From: CAVVVS01 sp963751355
Lineage (GTDB): Bacteria; Bacteroidota; Ignavibacteria; Ignavibacteriales; Ignavibacteriaceae
Assembly (NCBI GenBank): GCA_963751355.1
Contig: CAVVVS010000111.1
Span: 62,001-126,000, forward strand
Reading direction: 5' to 3'
DNA length: 64,000 bases
Part shown: piece after piece, positions 37,072 through 45,833 of the stretch
Layout: every line of letters starts with the position of its first letter
Numbering within the stretch: position 1 is the first letter of the stretch
The notes under the pieces: generated by a model
What the model was told of the DNA's origin: nothing
What the model saw: only the letters and a program-made list of their open reading frames with translations
The model's database searches: none
Program-made: the position numbers and the translations under genes

Positions 37072-37516
37072 CGCAGTTAAAATAGAAGAAATTTTAAACA
37101 AGATTACTTTGTTTACTAATGAGGAAGTAGATGTCGCTATGGAATTAGTCAACATTGCAGCATCTAATCCGTATCAGACAGATTATTACTTATTTGTTTG
37201 TGAGGACAATAAACTAATTTTGGGATATTATTGTATAGGCAGGCGTCCTCTTACCGATGCCGTTTACGATCTGTACTGGATTGTTGCCGATCCTGATTCA
37301 CCGAAAAAGGGAATCGGGAAGAAATTACTTAAGCATGCTGAGGCATTTGTTCAAGAAAATAAGGGAAGATGGCTTATTGCCGAGACATCTTCTAAAGGAA
37401 GTTATTCGAAAACAAGGAATTTCTATTTGAGAAATAAATTTTCCATAGTTGCGGAGATTAATGATTTTTATAGAGTTGGCGACAACCTGGTAGTGTTTGG
37501 TAAGTATTATAAGTAA
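37046..37516 (+). CDS. GNAT-family N-acetyltransferase
   Basis: A 156-residue single-domain GNAT. It has the beta-strand and turn YWIVADPDSPKKGIGKKLLKHAEAFV, whose (R/K)GIGK-like loop binds acetyl-CoA pyrophosphate. It then shows LIAETSSKGSYSKTRNFYLRNKF, an arrangement typical of small-molecule acetyltransferases. It probably acetylates an amino group of the operon's product or an intermediate. AblB-like beta-lysine acetylation is one option given the KamA gene next door, though this protein is much shorter than characterised AblB. The start overlaps the second ATP-grasp gene by 26 bases. Confidence 0.8.
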   Translation: MIRKAKQADAVKIEEILNKITLFTNEEVDVAMELVNIAASNPYQTDYYLFVCEDNKLILGYYCIGRRPLTDAVYDLYWIVADPDSPKKGIGKKLLKHAEAFVQENKGRWLIAETSSKGSYSKTRNFYLRNKFSIVAEINDFYRVGDNLVVFGKYYK

Positions 37517-37540
37517 ACAAAAATAAACAGAGGCTAAGTC

Positions 37541-38707
37541 ATGGAACTGTGGCAGCAAATGATTCGCGACAGTATTCACACTGTCGATGAACTAGTTGAA
37601 AAATTTAATATAGATAGAAAAGTTGCAGAAGATCTCGATGAATTTTTTCAGGCTAGAATTAATCCTTATTATCTCAGTTTAATTAGGTATCCCGGCGATC
37701 CAATATGGCGTCAGTGCGTGCCGGATAAGGCTGAACTGGATGATTTCGATGCTGAAGAAGATCCTTTAATGGAAGACGCAATGAGCCCGGTTCCGAACAT
37801 AACTCACCGCTATCCTGATAGAGCATTATTTCTTGTCACAAGTCAATGCGGTCTTTATTGCCGCTTCTGTACCAGGAAAAGAAAAGTCGGTGATTATGAA
37901 AAAATATCGATGAAAGGACTGGAAAGCGCCTTTAAGTATCTTGAAGAGCACACCGAAATAAGAGATGTTATTATGTCCGGAGGTGATCCTTTAATGCTTA
38001 CCGACACAATGCTTGAGAAAATATTGCAGCGGCTTAGGACAATACCTCATATTGAGATAATAAGGTTGGGTACAAAAATGCCATGTGTACTGCCTCAGCG
38101 TATTACGACGCAATTGTGTGATATGTTAAAAAAATATCACCCGGTTTATGTTAATACACATTTTAATCATCCATGGGAAATAACACCCGAAAGCAGTAAA
38201 GCATGCGAAATGCTGGCGAATGCCGGTGTTCCCGTCGGCAACCAAATGGTGCTTATGAAAGGTGTGAACGATGAGCCGGCAACTGTAAAAGAATTAATGC
38301 AGAAACTTTTGAGAATAAGAGTCAGACCTTATTACATGTATATGGCTGATGAAACAAAAGGCGCAAATCATTTCCGTACTTCAATAGAAACAGGACTCGA
38401 AATTATTGAGAATTTACGCGGTCATACAAGCGGTTTGGCAATTCCTCATTTCGTAATTGATGCTCCCGGAGGCGGAGGGAAAATACCTTTATTGCCCAAT
38501 TATGTTTTACATCAGGATGAAGATAAAATTGTGCTGCGTAATTACAGGCAAAAAGTCTACTCATATAAAAATTATAAAGATAAAAACAATCCGGGGAAAA
38601 AGAATAAAAAACTTGGTAAAAGAACGAGAAGAAGTCAAAGAACCAGGGTTAAGGAAATTGAGTTTACAAAATTTTCATTCCCTGTGACGGAGGAAGTAAA
38701 AAGTTAA
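37541..38707 (+). CDS. kamA: KamA-family radical SAM aminomutase (lysine 2,3-aminomutase-like)
   Basis: A 388-residue radical SAM, PLP-dependent aminomutase that moves an amino group from C2 to C3. The iron-sulfur motif CxxxCxxC is Cys103, Cys107 and Cys110 (QCGLYCRFC). The PLP lysine is Lys314 in DAPGGGGKIPLLPNY. Asp270 (YMADETKGANHF) and Asp307 lie in the same positions and the same 37-residue spacing as the two aspartates that hold the alpha-amino side of lysine in clostridial lysine 2,3-aminomutase (Asp293 and Asp330). In glutamate aminomutase these are replaced. This points to L-lysine and a beta-lysine product. A basic tail (about residues 345-375, many Lys/Arg) follows the catalytic domain. 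Last gene of the operon. Confidence 0.9.
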   Translation: MELWQQMIRDSIHTVDELVEKFNIDRKVAEDLDEFFQARINPYYLSLIRYPGDPIWRQCVPDKAELDDFDAEEDPLMEDAMSPVPNITHRYPDRALFLVTSQCGLYCRFCTRKRKVGDYEKISMKGLESAFKYLEEHTEIRDVIMSGGDPLMLTDTMLEKILQRLRTIPHIEIIRLGTKMPCVLPQRITTQLCDMLKKYHPVYVNTHFNHPWEITPESSKACEMLANAGVPVGNQMVLMKGVNDEPATVKELMQKLLRIRVRPYYMYMADETKGANHFRTSIETGLEIIENLRGHTSGLAIPHFVIDAPGGGGKIPLLPNYVLHQDEDKIVLRNYRQKVYSYKNYKDKNNPGKKNKKLGKRTRRSQRTRVKEIEFTKFSFPVTEEVKS

Positions 38708-38768
38708 GTCTTAGGGCTTTTTAAATAATAGCTTTTATTCTAATCTTTTATGTGAAAAAGTAAATTAA

Positions 38769-38870
38769 AGCTGTCCCTAAAATAATACTTTCCTGTAAAA
38801 TAGGATATAGATGACTCCTATTTAACTAATTACCAAGAATTTTTAATTTGAAAGTGACTTTTGGGACAAC
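38769..38870. repeat. Nested inverted repeats between convergent genes
   Basis: Outer arms TGTCCC(T)AAAA (38772-38782) and TTTTGGGACA (38859-38868) face each other across about 75 bases. Inside them AAATAGGA and TCCTATTT form an 8-base stem (38798-38823). The layout could be a bidirectional terminator or a tiny inverted-repeat element. No coding sequence is inside. Confidence 0.4.
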
Positions 38871-38884
38871 CTCTTAAAATAATT

Positions 38885-39421
38885 TTATTTCATCTTTAAA
38901 ATCCGCATCATATCAATTTCAAAGCTTTCGCGCGGGAATTCAATTATTCTTCCTATCTCTTTGTTATTTCTTGAAAAAATTATTGTAGGAACTCTATCAA
39001 CTTCTAGATCTTTAACATTTGTACCGGGGGCATTTATATCTCTATCAACCATTATCAGTTTTACTTTGTCTGTGGGGTACTTTAAATAATCTAAAATTTT
39101 GTAAAAATGAGGTACTTCCATTTTGCTGTCGCTGCACCAGGTGCCCATGATTATTGTTATATCGACATTATTTAAAAGTGCCGGGGCATCTTTCAATGCA
39201 GTGGTATCTACGGTATATATTTGATATGTTGGATCGAACCACCAGGAAAAATTGGTATCGGCAAAGGCCTGCCTGTTACAATAACCGGTTAACATAGGTT
39301 TGCCTGAAACAGTATCGGTTATTGTTTTGTTAAAGGTGGAATCTGCTTGTAGGTTTGTATCCTGAGCATAGGTAATAGTTCCCATGATTAATATGAGCGT
39401 AATAAGATAAAGTCCTTTCAT
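38885..39421 (-). CDS. Exported thioredoxin-like protein with a single active-site cysteine
   Basis: A 178-residue protein with a signal peptide (YLITLILIMGTITYAQ). It has a thioredoxin-fold segment IIMGTWCSDSKMEVPHF with Cys96. The usual CxxC is CSDS, so only one catalytic cysteine remains. VDRVPTIIF carries the cis-Pro region of the fold. Another Cys (Cys48) lies far outside the motif. It may act as a thiol-binding or disulfide-isomerising periplasmic protein rather than a standard reductase. It lies 8 bases after the nadK stop in the same direction and may be co-transcribed with it. Confidence 0.75.
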   Translation of the reverse strand: MKGLYLITLILIMGTITYAQDTNLQADSTFNKTITDTVSGKPMLTGYCNRQAFADTNFSWWFDPTYQIYTVDTTALKDAPALLNNVDITIIMGTWCSDSKMEVPHFYKILDYLKYPTDKVKLIMVDRDINAPGTNVKDLEVDRVPTIIFSRNNKEIGRIIEFPRESFEIDMMRILKMK

Positions 39422-39429
39422 TGTAAGTC

Positions 39430-40326
39430 CTAATGATTATTGTTCAGTGAGTTTGTACGAAGATCAATTCCCCATAATAATTTATTTCTCAAAGTTTCAA
39501 AATAATTTGTTAATGAGGTATGAATTATTTTAAATGCTCTATCGCTTTTCGTTATTTTTAAGTTCAGCGTTGGGGGCAGAGCAAAAACTCTCTGTCCATC
39601 GCAGTTCACATGAATTTCTTTGTGCAAAGAATCTGCTTTAATAATAATTTCCGAATTTCCCGGTAAGACAATTGGGCGGACGCTCAGGCTGTGGGGTGAA
39701 ATAGGGCAAAGAGTTATTACATCTGTTTTCGGACTAACGATTGGTCCGCCTGTAGAAATAGAATACCCGGTTGAACCTGTGGGAGTAGAAACTATAATAC
39801 CATCGGCTACGAAAGTAGTTACATAATCGCCGTCAACCGTAATTGTCAGCTCAATCATTTTAGGCCAGCCGCCTTTATCTATAACGATATCATTTATTCC
39901 GTAGAGTTTTTCCACCTTATGTCCTAAACATTCACCCTGAACCACGAGTCTTTCTTCAACTGTATATTTCCCATTACGTAAATCATCAAGTACTAAATCC
40001 ATCTGGTTCACATTAACTTCGGCTAAAAAGCCCAGCTTTCCGAAATTAACTCCCAATACCGGTTTACTGTAAAATTGTGCATGGTAAGCTGTTGCCAGCA
40101 TAGTCCCGTCACCGCCTATTGAAAGTATGATGTCACTCTTTTGACATAATTTTTTATTTTCGATAAAACTAGTTTTTTTTGTCTTCACGGAAATGTTGTG
40201 CCGCATATCCAGCAGTGAACTGCTTAGCAAATAATCTATGCCGAGTGAATTTAGCTTATTAATAAATTTTGCTAATATCATATTGACATCTTCTTTAGTA
40301 GTATTTGCAATTATGCCAATTGTCAT
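39430..40326 (-). CDS. nadK: NAD kinase
   Basis: Phosphorylates NAD to NADP in the cytoplasm. At 298 residues it has the GGDGTML motif (71-77) with the catalytic Asp, NFGKLGFLAEV, the NDIVIDKG segment, the conserved FVADGIIVSTPTGSTGYSISTGGPIV, and LCPISPHSLSVRPIVLP. It is preceded by about 300 bases without a gene. A 7-base inverted repeat, ATATTGA/TCAATAT (40377-40397), lies upstream and might be an operator. Confidence 0.96.
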   Translation of the reverse strand: MTIGIIANTTKEDVNMILAKFINKLNSLGIDYLLSSSLLDMRHNISVKTKKTSFIENKKLCQKSDIILSIGGDGTMLATAYHAQFYSKPVLGVNFGKLGFLAEVNVNQMDLVLDDLRNGKYTVEERLVVQGECLGHKVEKLYGINDIVIDKGGWPKMIELTITVDGDYVTTFVADGIIVSTPTGSTGYSISTGGPIVSPKTDVITLCPISPHSLSVRPIVLPGNSEIIIKADSLHKEIHVNCDGQRVFALPPTLNLKITKSDRAFKIIHTSLTNYFETLRNKLLWGIDLRTNSLNNNH

Positions 40327-40626
40327 CAGTGCTCTCTTTCCCCAAAGTATTTAAATAAGACTTATAAATTTAATTCATATTGACCATAACTCAATATAAA
40401 ATGTGTCCTCTAATTGACAGCGCACACATTTGTAAAGAGATGAAAAAGATGAATCTTCGTTATGTTGTTGTGGAATCTGCATTAATAATTACTAGAATTT
40501 CATTAAAATAAATATTTTACTCTATTATCATTTCAACTGAAAAAAAAATCTCATAATTTTATAGAATATCTACTCTCTAATTTTCATCTGAAAAATAATT
40601 GAGTTGTATTAAAAATCCAGTTTAAA
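40327..40626. other. Intergenic region upstream of nadK
   Basis: AT-rich, no gene on either strand. The one structure noted is the inverted repeat ATATTGA-N7-TCAATAT at 40377-40397, about 50 bases before the nadK start, a possible operator. Confidence 0.4.
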
Positions 40627-41415
40627 TTATTCTTCCCCGGAATTTCTACGCTTATTCATTTTTATTTCCCAAAATTTACTATACTTTGTAAACACGTATG
40701 CCGAAGAAAATACAGCCAGAATAAAACCTTGAATTCCATCCAGAAATCCCAATTTTATAAAGTACATTTTTATAAATATAACAGCCGGTCGTAGAATTAT
40801 GTCGGATAATGAAAAACCTTTTCCATTTTTATCAAGCTCATTTGCTGCAAGGGTTGTATAGCGGTTGAACTTATTGAAGTAATGTTTTATCGATGGATCG
40901 GTAAAATGATTCAGGTCATTTTTTAATTCTCCCACTTGACCATCTATTTCAAGATGTTCATGAACATCTTTATTTACAAACTTAGCTTTATTTTTATTAA
41001 ATAAGCGGATGACTCGTCCTGGATACCAACCGCTGTGTCGTATCCATTTCCCGAGGAAGTAAGCTCTTCTTGCTACCGAATAGGCAGAATATCGGGGCAC
41101 TTGAGTCTTAAAATAATTTATTTCCTGAACTAGTTCCGAAGTCAAAATTTCATCGGCGTCAACCCAAAGTATCCATTCGTTATGGGTTAGAGAGATTGCA
41201 TATTCTTTTGTTTTCGTATAGCCCTGCCATTCTACGATTTCATATTTTATTGACGGAAAGGCTTTTACTTTTTCGATAGTGTTGTCGGTCGTGGTCACGT
41301 CGATTAGAACGATAATTTCATCTATGCAGAGCAACTGGCTTTCGATACATTTGGGGATGTTATACTCTTCATTTTTTGCTATAATTATAGATGATACTTT
41401 TAATTGTCCAGTCAA
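40627..41415 (-). CDS. Family 2 glycosyltransferase, WaaE/KdtX-like
   Basis: A 262-residue GT-A fold transferase with SSIIIAKNEEYNIPKCIES at the start, VLIDVTTTDNT, and the metal motif WILWVDADE (82-90). It also has KWIRHSGWYPGRVIRLFNK, a segment typical of the LPS core beta-glucosyltransferases of the WaaE/KdtX group. A C-terminal hydrophobic stretch (FIKMYFIKLGFLDGIQGFILAVFSSAYVF) anchors it at the membrane. The start codon is TTG (minus strand, 41413-41415). It is divergent from the polysaccharide locus that follows and probably acts on the LPS core or a lipid-linked sugar. Confidence 0.8.
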   Translation of the reverse strand: MTGQLKVSSIIIAKNEEYNIPKCIESQLLCIDEIIVLIDVTTTDNTIEKVKAFPSIKYEIVEWQGYTKTKEYAISLTHNEWILWVDADEILTSELVQEINYFKTQVPRYSAYSVARRAYFLGKWIRHSGWYPGRVIRLFNKNKAKFVNKDVHEHLEIDGQVGELKNDLNHFTDPSIKHYFNKFNRYTTLAANELDKNGKGFSLSDIILRPAVIFIKMYFIKLGFLDGIQGFILAVFSSAYVFTKYSKFWEIKMNKRRNSGEE

Positions 41416-41822
41416 AGTTTTTCCCGGTTAAGAAATTAAATAAAATTTTATGTGAACAAAAATTTAATCAGTGGTTGCCGGCTTAATATATGTTAAAACT
41501 AATATTATTTTATAGATGAAATATAATCTAAAATATATGTATTCCACGAATCTAAATGTATAAAATAATAGTTATTTTTAAAATATTCATTCGGAAATAA
41601 GTAATTTGAACTATTGTCTCACAAGCTTTGTTCAGTGGGGATCACAGGAAAATTTTATCTTGAAAATTTGTACACAGCGAATATTCGGCTAAAAGCAATG
41701 ATAATATCACAAAGAAATTGGCGCTAAAATATTTTTACAAATAGTTCTTTTTCCGTACAATTGTAAGGTAATTAATTGCTGGTATTTTTTAATCGAGCGA
41801 AAGGGATGCTTCTTAATAACCT
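41416..41822. other. Divergent intergenic region before the polysaccharide locus
   Basis: About 400 AT-rich bases between the GT2 gene (minus) and the flippase gene (plus). No gene, JUMPstart/ops element or clear hairpin seen. It must hold promoters for both directions. Confidence 0.4.
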
Positions 41823-43151
41823 ATGAATCAATTTAGTAGTTTTTACAAATTGATAAAATCCAAATTTAGCTTTACTTCGGTGAAAGAAATGAGCTGGATT
41901 ATTGCCGGGCAGGGAGCAAATATAATTTTTAGTTTTATTATTATAAAGCTTCTTTCTAAAATGGGTCCGGAAGACTATGGAATTTATGCTTTAGTCGTTA
42001 CCATAGCTGTTTTTATAAGCATGATTTTCTATGGGCCGCTGGCTCAGGGCTTTATCCGTTTTTATTATCACTACTTTGATCAAAAACTTGTAATTAGTTT
42101 TTCCAAATTAATATATAAAATTCTCATTATATCCGTTTTAATTCTTTTTATAATATGTTCTATCACCTCTGTTGCTTCTTCATTTATTCGTACATATCAC
42201 ACCGGGATATTTATCCTTTTGGTTGGTTTTTATATTATAACCTCAAAAATAAATGAATTTTTTAACTCAGTACTTAACCTAATTAGGAAAAGGAAGGAAA
42301 ATTCCATTCTTCAGGGAAGTGAAAAAGCCATAATCATTATCTTTTTGTTCGTGTTAATAATGTCCCAAAATCTTGCTCTTATACAAGTGTTCATTATTCT
42401 TGCTCTCGTACCGCTCATTTCATCAATTCTGAAAATATCCATATTTCAAAAAATTTTGCCTAAAGAAGATGAGATAGATAACGCGGCAAAAAAAAACTTA
42501 CGAACGGAAATGAAATCAAACCTAATCTCTTATATGACCCCCTTCCTTCTCTGGGGATTAAGCGGATGGCTGCAGCTCAACGGTGAAAAATGGATCATCA
42601 ACGGTGTCCTATCGACACGTGATGTAGGTATATATTCTGTCATGATGGCACTAGTTAATGCTTTAATTATTGTACCTAATAATATTATATCCGATTTTTC
42701 TACACCGATAATCTTTAAACAATATTCTAATCTGAGCGATAGGCAACAAACTCATGTGGGTCAACAATATATTTATATTAATATCCTTATAATAATTTCA
42801 ATTACGATATTTTCTACGTTAATTACGTATTTTTACGGTAAGGAACTTATAATTTTAATTAGTAATTCTATCTATACACCTTATTGGTATCTGTTGCCAA
42901 TGTTGTGTTTTGGAGTAGGTTTATTTCTTACCGGACAGGCACTCACTCTGCATGGATTAGCTTTGAATGTTCCTAGGAAATATTTGATTCCAAAAGTTTT
43001 GGTAGGCTTTGTTTCGGTAGGATTAAATTTGTTCTTAATTGAATATTTTGGCATAAACGGTGTCGCTTATAGTATGCTAATTATTGGGCTGCTTTACGTT
43101 TTAGGAATAGCTTCGATTAACAAAAAATTATTACCGGCTAATAATAAATAA
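41823..43151 (+). CDS. Polysaccharide flippase (Wzx/MATE-like)
   Basis: A 442-residue protein with about 12-14 membrane helices and the start MSWIIAGQGANIIFSFIIIKLLSKMGPEDYGIYALV, typical of the polysaccharide biosynthesis (PST/MVF) exporter family. It should flip undecaprenyl-linked oligosaccharide units across the inner membrane. It leads a same-strand run of eight closely spaced genes ending with the initiating transferase at 49496, so the whole run is likely one surface polysaccharide operon. No Wzy-like polymerase accompanies it in this window. Confidence 0.85.
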   Translation: MNQFSSFYKLIKSKFSFTSVKEMSWIIAGQGANIIFSFIIIKLLSKMGPEDYGIYALVVTIAVFISMIFYGPLAQGFIRFYYHYFDQKLVISFSKLIYKILIISVLILFIICSITSVASSFIRTYHTGIFILLVGFYIITSKINEFFNSVLNLIRKRKENSILQGSEKAIIIIFLFVLIMSQNLALIQVFIILALVPLISSILKISIFQKILPKEDEIDNAAKKNLRTEMKSNLISYMTPFLLWGLSGWLQLNGEKWIINGVLSTRDVGIYSVMMALVNALIIVPNNIISDFSTPIIFKQYSNLSDRQQTHVGQQYIYINILIIISITIFSTLITYFYGKELIILISNSIYTPYWYLLPMLCFGVGLFLTGQALTLHGLALNVPRKYLIPKVLVGFVSVGLNLFLIEYFGINGVAYSMLIIGLLYVLGIASINKKLLPANNK

Positions 43152-43182
43152 AGTATATTATCGATAAAAGGTACTCATCAAT

Positions 43183-44196
43183 ATGAAAATAGTTGCGGTT
43201 ATTATGAAATATGACTATGGTGTTGAGGAACGCGGTTTTTCTTATGAATATTACAATGTATACCTCCCTTTAGTTGATGTTTACGGAAGGGAAAATGTTA
43301 CTAATTTTGATTTTTATTCTTTATTCAAAAAATGGGGTAAGAATGAGATGAATAAGAAACTTCATGATTTTATAAAAAGTGAAAAACCTGATATCACTAT
43401 TTTTTGTCTTTTTGAAAATGAGCTTGATGAAGATTTAGTGAACAACCTAAGGGAGTTTACAAAAACAATTGTTTATTTTTTCGATGATCCCTGGAGACAA
43501 AATTATGTTAGACACTGGATTAAATTCTTTGATTGTTTTTCTACACCTGACTATTACATGTTCAAGAAATACAAACTAGAAGGTCTTAAAAATGCTTTAT
43601 ATTCACCATTCGGTTTTAATTATTCTGTCTATAAAAAATTACATTTAGAGAAAATATACGATGTCACTTTTGTGGGTAATTACAGCGCATATCGAGAATG
43701 GCTCATTTATCGCTTAATTAAAGAGGGGATACAGGTTACAGTTTTTGGGCGTGGATGGAAGGAAAGCAACCGATGGCTTTCTCACGAGGATATGGTTAAG
43801 ATTTTTAATCAGTCCAAAATTAATCTAAACCTCTCTAATTCCAAAAATAAAGATATTGATTTTCTTTTCAGGGCAGTTAAATCACCGAAGGCTCTGAAAC
43901 AATTACTGCTGCTAAAAAAAGATAAAGAACAGGTAAAAGGAAGACATTATGAAATAAACGGATGCGGAGGATTTCAAATGAGTTATTTTGTCCCCGGTTT
44001 AAATCTTGCATATGAAATTGATAAGGAAATTGTTGTTTATGAAGACATAAATAACTTGAGTGAGGAAATAAAATACTTTCTAAAAGATGATAAGTTAAGA
44101 GAGAGTATTGCGCGTAATGGCTATGAGAGATCAATTAAAGATCATAAATCGCAAAACTATTTAAAGAATCTTGTTGAACAAGTTATTAATAATTAA
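43183..44196 (+). CDS. CgeB-like glycosyltransferase
   Basis: A 337-residue protein of the CgeB/GT-B type: a divergent N-terminal Rossmann lobe (FDDPWRQNYVRHWIKFFDCF, SPFGFNYSVYKKL), then DVTFVGNYSAYREWLIYRL, VTVFGRGW and the acceptor/donor region KINLNLSNS. RHYEINGCGGFQMSYFVPGL resembles the nucleotide-sugar site of group-1-like transferases (Glyco_trans_1_2). YEDINNLSEEIKYFL and the closing helical segment fit the family. The donor sugar cannot be read from sequence. It sits second in the polysaccharide operon. Confidence 0.75.
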   Translation: MKIVAVIMKYDYGVEERGFSYEYYNVYLPLVDVYGRENVTNFDFYSLFKKWGKNEMNKKLHDFIKSEKPDITIFCLFENELDEDLVNNLREFTKTIVYFFDDPWRQNYVRHWIKFFDCFSTPDYYMFKKYKLEGLKNALYSPFGFNYSVYKKLHLEKIYDVTFVGNYSAYREWLIYRLIKEGIQVTVFGRGWKESNRWLSHEDMVKIFNQSKINLNLSNSKNKDIDFLFRAVKSPKALKQLLLLKKDKEQVKGRHYEINGCGGFQMSYFVPGLNLAYEIDKEIVVYEDINNLSEEIKYFLKDDKLRESIARNGYERSIKDHKSQNYLKNLVEQVINN

Positions 44197-44209
44197 ATGT
44201 AATTTTGTA

Positions 44210-44992
44210 ATGAATCGATCAAAAATTAATTATTACTTAAATTTATTTGGATTTTACCCAAAAAAATCGTTCCATTCATTAAAAGGACTTTTACCCTACT
44301 TAAGGAATCTCTCGCAAATTAAATATCAATTAAAAGGAGATGCTAATTTTGATATATCTACATTATATCCATGTCTAGACGACAGGTATGAAAAAGCCGG
44401 TACAATTCCAAAACATTATTTTTATCAGGACCTTATTATTGCAAATAAAATTTATGAAGCTAATCCTAAAAAGCATGTTGATATAGGATCGCGTATTGAT
44501 GGTTTTGTTGCACATGTTGCTTGTTTTAGGGAAATTGAAGTTTTTGATATTCGTGATTTTGATTATAAAATTCCAAACGTAAAATTTGTTAAAGCCGATT
44601 TAATGGAAAGTGAATTTAACATCCTCGATTATTGTGATTCCGTATCCTGTCTTCATGCGATAGAGCATTTTGGTTTAGGAAGATATGGAGACAACATTGA
44701 TATAACCGGACATATTAAAGGGTTGACAAATATTTATAAGATGCTTAAACCTAACGGGATATTTTACTTCTCTGCACCAATCGGAAAACAAAGAATCGAG
44801 TACGATGCTCACAGGGTTTTTTCCATTCAATATTTATTGGATATATTTAAGGATAGTTATCAAATAAAATCGTTTTCATATATAAATGATGATGAAGAAT
44901 TATTTACTAATGTGGAAATGGACTCACGAAACATAATAAATAATTTTAATTGCAGTTTCGGTTGCGGAATTTTTGAACTAGTAAAAAAATAA
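44210..44992 (+). CDS. DUF268 family protein (SAM-methyltransferase-like)
   Basis: The start is chosen at the ATG at 44210, after the stop of the previous gene (about 260 residues); an ATG at 44171 would overlap it. The core HVDIGSRIDGFVAHVACFREIEVFDIRD is the glycine-rich Rossmann start of DUF268, followed by FVKADLME and SCLHAIEHFGLGRYGD, which resembles a methyltransferase active-site region. It also has YKMLKPNGIFYFSAPIG. It probably methylates or otherwise modifies a sugar during polysaccharide assembly, but DUF268 has no established reaction that I can name. Confidence 0.75.
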   Translation: MNRSKINYYLNLFGFYPKKSFHSLKGLLPYLRNLSQIKYQLKGDANFDISTLYPCLDDRYEKAGTIPKHYFYQDLIIANKIYEANPKKHVDIGSRIDGFVAHVACFREIEVFDIRDFDYKIPNVKFVKADLMESEFNILDYCDSVSCLHAIEHFGLGRYGDNIDITGHIKGLTNIYKMLKPNGIFYFSAPIGKQRIEYDAHRVFSIQYLLDIFKDSYQIKSFSYINDDEELFTNVEMDSRNIINNFNCSFGCGIFELVKK

Positions 44993-45832
44993 ATGGACAG
45001 TTTGCCCCTTGTTTCAGTTGTAATACCTGCGTTTAATAATGGAAAGTATATTGAAGATACAATATCTTCAGTTTTAAAGCAGACTTACGCTAATTATGAA
45101 ATTATTGTGATAGATGATTCTTCAACTGATGACACTTATCAAATTGTAGAACAATTGTCCAAATTATATGCTAAAATTAATATTTATAGAATTGAACACA
45201 CCGGTCGTCCTTCAGTACCCAGAAATTTTGGAATAAAAAAAGCTTCCGGTTCTTTAATTGCGTTTTTAGATGGTGATGATCTTTGGACCCCGGATAAGCT
45301 TGAAACACAGGTTAAATACATTCTCAAAAATCCTGATGTAGCATTTCTTTATTCTATGAGTGTTACAATGGGAGTTTCTATTTTCTCACCGAAATATGAA
45401 GTCCTTCCTCTTTTAAATAAAGCGGCAAAAAGTTATAATGATCTTATTACAAAAGGAAACTCGGTAACATGTTCGACAGTTCTTGCTAAAAAAATAGCGT
45501 TAGAAGAAGTGAACGGATTTGATGAAGATCCTGAGTTAAAAGTAGAAGATTATGATTTATGGATTCGGTTGAGTCAAAAATTTTCGTTTCTTTTTATAAA
45601 CTACATTCATTGTTATTATAGAATTCACTCATCACAATTTTCTTCTGATTGGAAGATTAAACAAGAACGCGTTAATTATTTAGCTAAAAAAAGGAATTGG
45701 GATCTTCCACAATACAAGTATTTTCGAAATAAAGGGGGTGGGTATTTACTTATTAGAAATACAATTCATATTGTCACTTTCTTATTGATTAAATTTCTCG
45801 GCTGGTGCAGAAGGTTTCAGAAAAGTTATTGA
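44993..45832 (+). CDS. Family 2 glycosyltransferase
   Basis: A 279-residue GT-A transferase with SVVIPAFNNGKYIEDTISSV, VLKQTYANYEIIVIDDSSTD, the metal-binding AFLDGDDLW (about 90-98) and the acceptor region VEDYDLWIRL. It starts directly at the stop of the DUF268 gene and ends 1 base before the next gene. A C-terminal hydrophobic segment (TIHIVTFLLIKFLGW) suggests membrane association. Donor and acceptor cannot be told; its place shows a role in building the repeat unit. Confidence 0.85.
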   Translation: MDSLPLVSVVIPAFNNGKYIEDTISSVLKQTYANYEIIVIDDSSTDDTYQIVEQLSKLYAKINIYRIEHTGRPSVPRNFGIKKASGSLIAFLDGDDLWTPDKLETQVKYILKNPDVAFLYSMSVTMGVSIFSPKYEVLPLLNKAAKSYNDLITKGNSVTCSTVLAKKIALEEVNGFDEDPELKVEDYDLWIRLSQKFSFLFINYIHCYYRIHSSQFSSDWKIKQERVNYLAKKRNWDLPQYKYFRNKGGGYLLIRNTIHIVTFLLIKFLGWCRRFQKSY

Positions 45833-45833
45833 A

